Assembly (NCBI RefSeq): GCF_030272615.1
Contig: NC_081408.1
Span: 311,691,118 to 311,755,117, forward strand
Source of the DNA: Cryptomeria japonica
Lineage: Eukaryota; Streptophyta; Pinopsida; Cupressales; Cupressaceae
DNA: 64,000 bases
Direction: 5' to 3'
A program made the translations under genes and the position numbers. Of this stretch, positions 46,798 through 57,931 are shown in pieces; position 1 is the first letter of the stretch, and every line of letters starts with the position of its first letter. Below the pieces are notes generated by a model. That model was not told where the DNA came from, did not search any database, and was given only the letters and a program-made list of their open reading frames with translations.

Positions 46798-48859
46798 AGT
46801 TGTCTAAGATTGGTCTCATAGGTAAGATTAGTGGTTTTATTATCTTAAATAGTGAAACCCTAATTTTTCCACATTATTACAATACCATGATCATGTTATT
46901 TTTTTATTTGAGAATTTCTAACTCTTTGGGTTAGATTTGCCTTGGGAATTTAACCCAAAGGGTTGGACTAACATTTTAACACCCACAAGAATGTTTTTTT
47001 GCAATTTCTCAATTTATTATATCCTTCAGCATGTTGTCCATCAATTTTGTACATCTTTCAATGTGTTAAAAATATACCACAATAACACTAAGCTCTCTCT
47101 TCACTTTCTAACCATGTAATTTTTTCATGTTTTGAATATGTTAGGTTTTGATTCTTTTGCTAGCATCCCCATTTTTTCTCCAAAACCTATGTATAGTATT
47201 TTTGGCTTCGTGTTTTAGTTGTTCATTAAAATTTAAAATAAATTACATTTGTTAGAAAATAGACTTCTTTCTATACACAGTTAAAAAAATGATTTTCAAT
47301 TAATTTCCAAAATAATTAGAAAGTATCTGCCCAATTTTTAGTTTTTTAGGATGTCTCCACTTTGAAAATTAGTAAAAACCATATATTCATTAAAAATAGT
47401 AAAAATGTCTATCATAAACTACATGGTGTTAGCTAATTTTTCACCAAGTGATTTTGGAAATATTTAAAAAGTTGAACATTTTAGGGGACCCACATGAGAC
47501 ACTATGATATATTTTTTCGATAAAAATAGGAGTACATTGTATGTTCTCTATTTGAATCCCTTAGTCTCCGCCATTTTATAAACATTAGTAGTTTTAGAAA
47601 TTAGATTCAAAGCACTACAACTCTTGTTATTGTTGCATCTAAAAATTTTAAATGTAACTAGATCTTTAATTGCACATCCAAGATCAATCTTTCCTTATTT
47701 CATAAAAGGTAGCAATTTAAGAACCCCTTTTGGTCCCCCATTTCCCTATGCATGGTCATATTACCAAAATTTTAAATAAATCATTTACATCTTCATCAAA
47801 CCCTTTATAAAATTTATTTATTTTTGTTTATGACCTTTACTAGCAGTATGGGAGGCTTCTTATTTAGAGAGATACTTTCTCTATCTATTAATAGGCTTAT
47901 ACCTCACTTCCTATGGATCTTCTTCTCTTTGAATATCTATTTATCCATAGATACCTCATTAGGATTCATTTGGTAGGACCCATCTTTTCATTCAACTAAG
48001 TTACACTTAAGGGAGGTGTTATTGTACTTTTTTAGTTGATTCTTATTATATTTTATTACATCCTTATCTATCTTACATAATTATATTGGGTAAGTCATTA
48101 TAAGGGTATGTGAACCAAGATGTGGTACCAAAAGGGGGTCTTAAGATGCCCATTTTTTTTTAAATCACCAAAGTCTGAACTTCAAAGACAAATTGAACCT
48201 AGTTACACTCTAAATTTGAAGATGCAACAAGAACAAGAGTCAGAGTGATTCAAGTATACTTTCTAAACTACTAATTTGTGTATACACCTAAAAATGGTCT
48301 AAAGATAATTAATTAAATAAGCAATTATTTAATTAATCCTCCTTCCCAATTTAATTGAATTCACTAAGCAATTTGATTAAAATCCCCCTTTCATCTACTT
48401 ATTAATAAATCTAAGGATTTATTTAATAAGTTCATTTTCATAATCCCCTTTGATTAATTAATCCAAATTAATTAATTCCCCCCATTAAATTCATCATCAA
48501 ATTCTTTTCTTATAAATCCCCTAATTAATTAAAACAAATCAATTTATGAGTTGTTGGATTTAATTAGCCTTTCCCTATTATTTGAGTTTTTAAATTCAAA
48601 TTCTCCTAACTTCTAACCACCTAACCTAACCCCTTATAAAACCTAACTCATTCCATCTAACCCCGGGTTTAATTAACTCCATCCTAGCTTGCACATCCTA
48701 ACCACCATGTCCCCCTTCCTTAGACACTTTGCCCTCTCATGAGCAAAGCCTCTTGACACTTGTCACCATAGAGATGGAAAATGTTCCCTTTCATCCAACC
48801 TTTCTAGAAGCCTCTTGACACTTGTCACCATGGAGATGACATTGCTCCCTTTCATCCAA
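46798..48859. other. AT-rich sequence, unassigned
   Basis: No gene or clear element boundary seen. Near 48004 'cacttaagggaggtgttattg' resembles a copia polypurine tract followed by an LTR start, without a supporting coding region. From about 48300 it is rich in 'aattaatt' words and probably belongs to the gypsy LTR that ends at 49368, whose start I could not place. Confidence 0.45.
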
Positions 48860-49368
48860 CCTCTTCACCAACCTCCTCCAAGTTCACCATTGATATCTTC
48901 AAACTTAATCTTGACCGTTGATTCCTGCCACCTCACCCTTGGCCTTGGAAATCCTATAAATAGACCCCATTTTGGAGCAATAAGGATCCCATCTCATTTG
49001 CATTCAAGCATTGTTACTATAGTTATATAGCTATTAGAAATATCATTTTAGCATTGTCATCATGTTCAATTTTAGCTTAAATCTAGCTTATTGTCTAGCA
49101 TAATCATGGAATCATGTAGCTTAATCATTATCATTGCTAGCTTAAATGCATCATTTATCATTTAAATCCTCCATTTAAGTGTAGTCAAGTCACTAGAATT
49201 TGCATGAACAGATCTGAGAGCAAAATTCATACTCGCATTTACTAGGAGGTGATAGATCGCTTAGCTATGGTTTTATCTTTCTTTGCTTTAAATTCATTAA
49301 CCATGCTTGTAATGATCTATTAAGTGTTTTGTGTTGCAGGAACAGGTATACACTTCACAGCCATGACA
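48860..49368 (+). repeat. 3' part of a gypsy-type LTR
   Basis: Contains TATA at 48955-48960, blocks shared with 5850-6330, and ends CCATGACA directly before a primer-site-like sequence. The full LTR is probably longer to the left. Confidence 0.6.
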
Positions 49369-49370
49369 TT

Positions 49371-49390
49371 TTGGTGCCCACTGTGGGGCC
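49371..49390 (+). other. gypsy-type primer binding site
   Basis: TTGGTGCCCACTGTGGGGCC. Plant gypsy elements of the Tat/Athila side often carry a TGGCGCC(C/A)-type primer site with this GTGGGG continuation; a C-to-T change explains TGGTGCC. The tRNA itself was not identified. Confidence 0.6.
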
Positions 49391-51172
49391 GGAGTTATCA
49401 TTTTGGGTCTCTCAAGCTTCATCAACATTCATCTCTGTCAGGTCTGAATCAGAATGTCGTACGAACTAATTTTTGGCCTGGTATGACGTACTTTGCGAGA
49501 TGGAGCGACAAGAGATCTTGTATCGTACGAGCCTTTAAGAAAATTTTAATATCATACTATCTCTCATCTGGACTCGTATGGTCTCAGAAAGATACTCGTA
49601 CGAGTGGGTAAGGTGTGTCGTACGACACTCTGCTTCTGTGGTTTTTTTAAATTGACTACATGTTAAGTGTTTGATACTTTAATTGATTACCACTCACATT
49701 AACTCTGTTCTATTTATGAGATTTTTGGCAGCCTAACTCTTTTCTGCAAGATGATTGTTGAAGATATGCTAGTCAAAGACGAAATTCAAGACACGTCAAT
49801 GACTACTAACAGATTTATTTTGTAGGTTGCTTAAAAGAATTCAACAAAACTTTGTGTATTTGTTAAAGTTTTTTTAGGCACACTTATCTTTTGCTAAATG
49901 AATGAACAATCATGTATTTTGTGTCTTTGATGATAGGCGAGTATGCTCTCACCTTTCTTAGGTGATCAGAAACCTAGACTCATCTTTTACTTTCATTAGT
50001 GCATTTCTTTAGTAGGCCTACCCTCCCAAGGAGTTAATAACTCTTAAAGCCATTATGGCCGGTGAGAGGGGAATGACCTAAGTGGGAATGGCTAATGCCA
50101 AGTAATCCAACCCACTATAAAATAAATGTGATTTGATGAAAATCTAATCAACGGCAGTGCTCGGGAATAGCTCTCCTCTGTACCTTCAAGTATATCAAAC
50201 ATTGGTTTTCAAGGATGGGAGACCTCTTAATTGAGTATTATACCCCAACACGTCAAACGGATCCCTTACTAATGTCGGTTAAATTAGAAGCTACCTGATT
50301 CACCTCTGAAAGGGTGATAATCTTTATGCAAGAGAGATAGTATCTCTCCCAAGATACTTTCCATATCATGCCCCCATTAGTGTTTGGACTCGGATAATAC
50401 GATGTTGAGAATCCATTGCGTGAGACTCAGTGACCATATTTTGATTAGCTATTGGGTGTGTACCTAAGCTTACAAGCAAAGGTTTTCTCTCCTTAGCCAA
50501 CATCCTTAGGGTTAGCATGTTTGGAGTCACTTATCATATCATGTGTTTGTTGTGTATTCATCCCTAAATTGAAAAAAAAGACATCTAAAACTGGAATACA
50601 TAAGCAAAACATCAGAATTTAGTGATCAAAATTCAACCAAACAAATGCATTTTTATCTCTGCTCTGTTATCTATCATACGAGTCAGGTTCTCTGTCGAAC
50701 TGTTTGGTAATTTGTCATATGAGGTTAATCTTTTTTCATATGGTTCAAAAAATTTTGTCGTACGAGCTTGTTCTTTTGCATATGAAAATCTCAGTTTGTC
50801 ATATAGCCTTATATCTTTTGTCGTTTGAAGTTGTGTAGTTTGTTGTACGAGTCTCTATTTTCGCTAGTCTAGAGTTGTGTCCTGCATACCTGTTTCAGAT
50901 TTTTCATTTCTGCTAGATCAGTTTGCAGTAATCATAAACACCTGTTATCTATCATTTTGTGCTTAGATTGTCTCCTTTGTTTGCTTGGTCAAGTCATCAT
51001 CCATCGAAATAAGACTTTAGAACATAAAAACCTCAAGATTTTCAAGTGCTCACCCTCAACAAGTAAAAGATATAAACATCTCAAAGTGCATTATCACCCT
51101 CTTTGATAAACTGATCACTCAAACATAGTTTCTCATCAGGATCTATCATCCTTTATCACAAAACTAAAACAT
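49391..51172 (+). other. gypsy leader, non-coding
   Basis: No convincing frame. Variants of 'gtcgtacga' recur at about 49458, 49523, 49575 and 49618, and again between 50675 and 50850 ('catacgag', 'cgtacgagc', 'tgtacgagtc'). The part 49930-50540 has ordinary complexity and no recognised content. Confidence 0.45.
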
Positions 51173-52114
51173 TTGGTCGGGATAATCTTGTCCCATATCA
51201 TACAATATATCATTCCTACTGGACTTGGTTTTTATCAAATCATCATCATTGCACTCCTAAACCAAAGATCAAAAAACTTGCAAACTTTTAAACACTTGAA
51301 TCATCTTTTCATTTCATATCACGCTATCACATTTACATTGACAGTTGATCACTTATTAAAACAACTTTTTGACAATCAAACCCCTGAAATGGAAACAGAA
51401 ACATTTGAAATAGCTGAAAATCATATCAACATGGCATACCAAAGCAAAATACAAGTGACAAACCAACATATCAGAGAAATCAAACAAGTTCAAAATCAAA
51501 ATCCAATTATGTTAAAACCTCACAAGGATTCAAGTACATCTCAAAAGAAAGTTGGCTCTTTTATGCAACTCTTAAAGATGTCCCTAAAGGATTTGTCTAA
51601 AGAAGATCAAAATCGTACACCTATGTCTAGCAATGGCTCATCCCTCCATAAGAAAATTGACTCTCCAAAGGAATCTATTCCTACACCTCTTGAAAGCTTG
51701 CAAGAATATTCCATAGCATCATCACCAAAGAATACATCCAAAGATGAAGCTCCAAAGGGGAAAGAGAATGTAGTTGCAGATGCTTTGAGTAGGAGACGAA
51801 ATGAGGTATACTCCATATCTATGAGCATAGACTTGAGAGATTGTATATTGCACCGGTTGCTAGAGGATGGATGGTATCCAGAGGTTTGTCAGATGATTCG
51901 ATCACAGGAGACCTTGGAAGGGAAGTATGTGGATTATTCCTTAGAGTCTGATGGACTATTACACCATAGAGGGGGCATCTATGTACCTTCTCCCGGGGGA
52001 TTGCGAGAGTTCATTGTCATGGAAGCTGATAGAGCTCCTTATGTAACACATCACGGGTTTAAGAAGATGCATGCAGACTTGAGGCAGTTATATCATTGGC
52101 CAGGTATGTGGTAG
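51173..52114 (+). pseudogene. chimeric frame: gypsy leader/gag-like part joined to chromovirus pol
   Basis: A single open frame of 313 codons. The first about 190 residues are hydrophilic, rich in K, Q, S and N (METETFEIAENHINMAY...), from the upstream gypsy remnant. From [14 protein letters not shown] (51754) the sequence is that of the chromovirus RNase H-integrase junction, as repeated at 61108-61150 in the element below. The join lies at 'gctccaaaggggaaagag', where both parents may share a few bases. It ends at a stop in the integrase zinc-finger region (YHWPGMW*). Most likely a deletion product, not a real gene. Confidence 0.6.
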
Positions 52115-53309
52115 CTTATTGCTAAGTTAGTAGCCCGATACCTTCAGTGTTAGAGAGTCAAGGCAGAGCACCACCATCCTAGTGGGTCACTCCAGTCCCA
52201 TGCTATACTAGAGTGGAAGTGGGATACTATATCCATGGATTTCATCATTGGTCTTCCCATGTCATCTCGTCACAATGATGTTATCTTGTTGATAGTTGAC
52301 AAGTTGACCAAAGTGGCCCACTTCTCACTAGTTCGGACTACCTTCACAGCACCAGCAGTGGCACAGGTGTTCTTGTGAGACATTGTAAGGCTTCATGGCA
52401 TTCCATGCGAGATTATTTCTGATAGGGATTCCCTCTTCACTTCTTCCTTTTGGAAGGCATTACAGGCAGCAATGGGCACCAAGCTCAATTTCAGCATAGC
52501 CTATCATCCGGAAATGGATGGACAGATAGAGCGGGTTAACTAGGTGTTAGAGGATATGCTCCGCATGTACGTCATGGATCATCAGACCCAATGGGAGGAG
52601 TACCTTCATTTAGTAGAGTTTGCCTATAATAATGGGCATCACACTTCTTTGGGGATGCCACTTTTTCAAGCCTTGTATGGCAGACCTTGCAGGACACCTC
52701 TAAGTTGGGACCGTATTGAGGATAGAGTGGCCATAGGTCCTAAGATGGTTCGTCATATGGAGCAGAAGGTATTTTTGATTAGACAGTGCCTTAGAGAGGC
52801 ACATGATAGGTAGAAGAAGTATGCAGATGCAAAGAGGATAGACCAGAGTTACATGGCTGGGGACAGGGTTTTCCTGAGAATGCGGCCACAAAAGAGTCCA
52901 ATCCGTTATGGAAAGGGTTCTAAGCTCACAACTCGCTTTATTAGACCATTTGAGATCCTTGAGAGGATAGGACCAGTTGCTTATCACCTAGCTTTTCCAC
53001 CTAGTCTATCACCCATCCACGATGTGTTTCATGTATCAGTTTTGAGGAAGTATATCTATGATGAGTCTCATATTTTAGATTGGGATGCCTTGCAGGTGGA
53101 GTCGGACGGGTAACTAGCTTTGGAGCCCATTCGCATTTTGGCTCACCGGACGTTGGCCCTTTGAGGTCGAGAGCTGGACTAGGTTAGGTTCCAATGGGAT
53201 TGCTATGATGAGGCTACAACTTCATGGGAGGATGCAGCACGTATGAGATAACAATACCCTCATCTTTTTTATGAACTCTAGGATGAAGTTCATGCCTAGA
53301 AGGGGAGGG
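51754..53309 (+). pseudogene. Ty3/gypsy chromovirus A: integrase and chromodomain fragment
   Basis: 5'-truncated pol. VDYSLESDGLLHHRG and HHGFKKMHADLRQLYHWPG open the integrase. The core has DTISMDFIIGLPMSS, DKLTKVAHFS and [15 protein letters not shown], and the C-terminal region has PFEILERIGPVAYHLAFPP. The chromodomain region is frameshifted, as in the second copy. Stops lie at 52114, about 52150, 52376, 52541 and 52811. A purine tract (agaaggggaggg) ends at 53309 beside the LTR. Confidence 0.9.
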
Positions 53310-56153
53310 TGTGAGGCCCTACCCCGAACCATACTAGCATTTCAGTGATTTTCATGTTGAAACTATTAGAGATGCTTTATTTTTATGCATTATGGATATA
53401 GAACTTTATATGATCCCACAAATTGGATAACATTAATATATTGATGCTTTATTTCTATGCATTGTGAATATAGAATTTAATATGATTCTAGAAAAGGATA
53501 ACATTGAGATGGTGTATGTCATTATTTGATTTGCAGGACTTTATTATGATGCTAGAAATATGATTCATATCTTATGAATGGATTAAGTTTATGAGGATTA
53601 TGTTAATTGCTTATATGGATTTGCTTTGATATATGGTAAATTTATTTGTATGATGTCAATTGTATGCAGAGTGATTGATTTGTATTCTTATTTATGTGTT
53701 TAATATTATATGAGGCTATTGGAAAGTACTAATATGTAATTGAGATGTGCAGGAAAATTATCCATGTGACCATGGAAACATTATGGAGAATCAAGCCTAG
53801 GCCTATGTACGTTTATAAAACCAGGGGTTGTCTATTTGGAGAGACAACACCCCGTATGTATTGTATTTTATTCGTAAACGTAAATGTTCGCATGTGTGTA
53901 AATTGTAATTATTAAATTGTTTAAATCATTCAAGAGACAATTGCCATGTGTGTCTTTGTGATGTGGAATTAGTTTTGTAGTGTCACTTAACACATATGTT
54001 GTATGTTGTGTTGGCAATTGTCATGTCACCTTTTGAGGGATTTATTCTTTTACCAATAATATATTTCCAAATTATCCTTGATGGTTCCAAGAAATCTAGG
54101 ATAGTGAGCCATTAGGAGGGTCAACTCAGAGTTGACCCATAGGTTAACTTTAGGTGGACTTTCTAAGGGTTAAACCAACTCCTAGAGTCACTTTTGGAGC
54201 ATTTTTAGAGGTACCTATGGGTGAAGACCAAATTTGGCCATGTGTCCTTCCCCTAGGACTTGTTATACCTCCCAAAAAAGTGGGTTTTCCTAGATGGCTG
54301 AATTTCATCTTTAGGAGTGCCATCCTTGGTTAGATAACCCTCTTGGTATGTGTCATTCCTCTTCCCCATTGCATTCCTCTTCTTGAGGTGCCTTGGTTAG
54401 GGAGTGTGTAAGACCTAGGGAAGAACAACCAATGGGAGCCTCTCACTCTATCCAAGAGGTTGGAAAAAGTGGGAGAAGCCTTCTTAGGCAAGAGATTGAG
54501 ACTTAGTGAGTTAATCACCCACTCTCCATCTTTGGGGATCTTGTAATTTTGAAAAAAACTAGTTTTAGAATAGAATTTTGGCTAAGTGTTGTAGAAAAGA
54601 ATTGTGGAATTGGGCTACTCTTCTCCAAGCTATCCCTAGAAAACCCTTGGTAGATTCAAGGTTGGTGCACTTTCTTATGTGTATGTTGGAAATTTGTTTG
54701 TAGAATTGCTTGAATGTAAATGTTGCTTTCCTTGTATTTCTTTTGTGAAAATATCTTGTGATCTTTCTCTTATTTCTTTTCGTATGCATTTTCTTGTGTT
54801 TTAGGAGTATCCAAGGCCTTCTTACCCCTGGGAGGTCTTGGGGGTGGAAGGATTTTGACAGCCTTAGAGTGAGAGGCTCTCATTATGAGAGTGAGCTCAA
54901 GGGTTTGTTTATGTGACCCTTGCTACATAGTTTTGTTTATGCATTCGGGGGTCATAAGGGGAGAAAAGTATGGCATGTATGCCTTGGGGGTCATAAGGAT
55001 GCTGGGTTAAGATGGATTTTTGTTGTGTTCTTAGTTGCCATGAGTTGTATTTGATCTACTATTTTTTAGTTCTCCTCAAGGTACTTGGTCCACTTCCACC
55101 CATGTAAATATCACATTATGTGATAAAGTTTAGCCTTGGGATGGGAATGTGCTAGTTTGAGTTTTTCCCTTGCTTGTTTGTGTTTGTTTGAGTGTAACCT
55201 ATCTAGGACCTAGGTCTCCAAGCTCGGGGGTGGCTTCTAGTAAGCCTAGGCCAGGAGGTGAACACTCCATGGTCACAGCCTTAAGATTTTGTATGTGGGT
55301 TTGCTTGGAAAAGAAGAAAAAGGAAAGCTAGGAGTTGCTAATTTTATTGCAGAAAAAAGAATAGGAAATGTAATATTATATTTTAGTTGCAAAAATGTAA
55401 ATGAGGAGCTTTATGTTGTATTTATTTTGAAAGAAAGAAATGGTTTTATTTATTTAAATCCTCATTTATTAGGAATGAGAGACTAGTTGGGTATTTCACC
55501 CATTTGTAGAGGTTGACAAACTGTATTCAAAATATCCTTATAAGAAAAGTATTTTGAATGAATTTTGTAATGTTAATGTTTTTGTCTTTTATCTGAAATC
55601 TATCAATTATTTGAAATCTATCATTTTCTTTCTAAATAATACAAGAAATTTACATAGATAAGTTAACTTATTTCAGAGAAAGGCATGAATGTTAGTAACA
55701 AAAAAGTAATTATTTAGTTCTAGTTATTTTCTCAATGCAAATAGGGTTATTAGACATTTGAAGTATCATATTTTTGCATTGTGCAAAATGATAATGTTTT
55801 TAGGTGTTTTTCTGTACTATTTAAATGTTGCTGTAATTTTATTTATTAGTGTCATTTTTCTATTTCAAAAAAATGCAGAAAGTTAAAGTAGAAAATTTTA
55901 AATTTACCTTTTTCTATAGTTAACTATTAGAAGTTAAAATGAAAAGAAATGTCGTTAGATAAATCTGATAGTTTTAGAAAGTTTTTTTGTTATGTGATTA
56001 AAAAAAAATACATATACAGTTTTAGGCATAGCAAAGAAATATAGAGATTCAGGTAGATAAGAAGTGAAATAAAAAGGGTTAACCCCTATTCTGTGATTAA
56101 AATAAAACAGTCTGTTAAAACAGTGTGAAGTTCAGATTTTACCATAGTAGGTT

Positions 56154-56278
<125 letters not shown>

Positions 56279-56353
56279 CCTTTTAAACTGGAAATGAAAA
56301 TCCTAGCAAAATCTTTCTTTTAACTATCTAAATCTTAATGCGGCGAGACTGAG

Positions 56354-56598
56354 CCACTGTGTTTAAACACAGTGGACGGCAGGGGCCGAGCCACTGTGGT
56401 TAAACACAGTGGACAGCAGGGGGCGAGCCACTATGGTTAAACACAATGGACGACACAGTCGAGCCACTGTGTTTAAACACAGTGGACGGCATGATCGATC
56501 CACCATTGTGTTTAAACATAGTGGACAGCACGGGAGCCACCACTGTGGTTAAACAAAGTGGACAACACGGAGCCGCCATTGTGGGTAACCACAGTGGA
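56354..56598. repeat. palindromic tandem array, seven units of 36-39 bp
   Basis: Units start at 56354, 56391, 56428, 56464, 56503, 56540 and 56576. Each has a 22-base inverted repeat of the form CCACTGTG..TTAA..CACAGTGG plus a spacer such as 'acggcaggggccgag'. The units at 56354-56375 and 56464-56485 are perfect 22-base palindromes; the others carry one to a few changes. Confidence 0.92.
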
Positions 56599-56774
56599 TG
56601 GCTCATGACCGACCACTATGGGTGCACCCGAGGAGTCTCCTCCGCCATGTGTTTTTGGCCTCCCATCTCCCTACTCGCCGCCATTACACCCTGCAACACA
56701 TACACAAAACACACACACAAAAAAAAAAACCCTAGAAACCAAAAACATAGAGAAAGGATTTTTAGATAATAAAA

Positions 56775-56880
56775 ATATGCAACCCTAACCCAATTTCGGG
56801 TTAGGGTTAGCATTTAAATAATAAAAGAAAATTAGAAATACAACCCTAGCCCACATTCGGGTTAGGGTTAGCAAATAAAA
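56775..56880. repeat. duplicated telomere-like hairpin
   Basis: 'caaccctaacccaatttcgg' + 'gttagggttagca' and, about 60 bases on, 'caaccctagcccacattcgg' + 'gttagggttagca'. Each is an inverted repeat with a short loop. It resembles plant telomere words only in part and is not an array. Confidence 0.75.
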
Positions 56881-57799
56881 AAAAAGAAAAGGAATTGTTA
56901 AGTTGATTTTAAATAAAATATAGGAGAAGAATTAACTCTACCCTAATTAGGGTTTGAAATTAATTAAAATGAGAAGAGGAAGAAATTCTTTTTAAAATAT
57001 TGAAAAAGATTCCCCCCCATTTTATTTTAGCTATATGTGTTATTAATTTAAACTACTTATTTGATTAGGGAGAAAACTGATTTTAATATAGTTTTTTTTA
57101 TATAGGATTTAAAATGGAGATTAATGTTATATAGTTACATTAATCGCATAATTGATTTAATCTAATTAACAAGGGTTACTATATCGTTATTTTTATATAT
57201 TCAATTAAATATGGACGTCAAGTTAAAATTAATTTGGGGGAAATTTGTAAATGAAAATTATTAATTATTCTATGCAAATTTTTAACCTATGAGGCCAATA
57301 TTGGCCAAATTATTTAATAGTCAAAATTTGAAGGTTTAGGGGAAATTAAAATTGGCTATAGTATAAATTATATTTATTTGGCAAATAACATTATTGAATT
57401 TGTAACCTTATTGGTTAAATTTAAATAATGAATTTGCATGCGCCTTATTAATTAATTAATTTTAAGATAGGATAATCATTATTTAATTAGTTTGGAATAA
57501 TTTTAATACAATCGAGATATTTAAATATCTCTCAACTATGATTAGCGGCAAATTAATTAGGTTGATTAACTAATTTAAATTGCCATGACCCTCTTAGGGA
57601 ATAATTAGTCTTCATTAATTAATGTCGCTTTAATGAGTGAGTCAATTAATCCAATTTTAGTGAACAATTCTATTTATATCCTAGTTAAGACAAAACTTAA
57701 TTGATTTCAAATTAAATGTAGATTATTTAATGAGTTTATGTTAAAAAAACAAAAAAAAATTTGTTGTTTCGTTTTTTGCCCAAAAGTTTGGGCATGACA

Positions 57800-57815
57800 A
57801 TTTTGGTATCAGAGC
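57800..57815 (+). other. primer binding site of chromovirus B
   Basis: ATTTTGGTATCAGAGC, the initiator tRNA-Met site typical of plant chromoviruses, right after the LTR. Confidence 0.92.
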
Positions 57816-57931
57816 AAGGTTTCCAACACTAGGAACCTTTCTCCATTACGTTTCGCTTTAATTATTTAATTAATTAAATTTGTCTCCAAAATTATTTATT
57901 TATTTTATTTTATTTTACTTTTCTCATAAGG

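Noticed and set aside
48004-48025. Copia polypurine tract and LTR start (cttaagggaggtgttattg)
   Set aside because: No copia coding sequence upstream and no matching LTR copy in the window; left as unassigned.
56354-56598. CRISPR array
   Set aside because: Repeats are palindromic with very short, non-unique spacers, in plant retroelement DNA; no associated genes.
56775-56880. Interstitial telomere array
   Set aside because: Only two short inverted words per copy and no run of TTTAGGG units.
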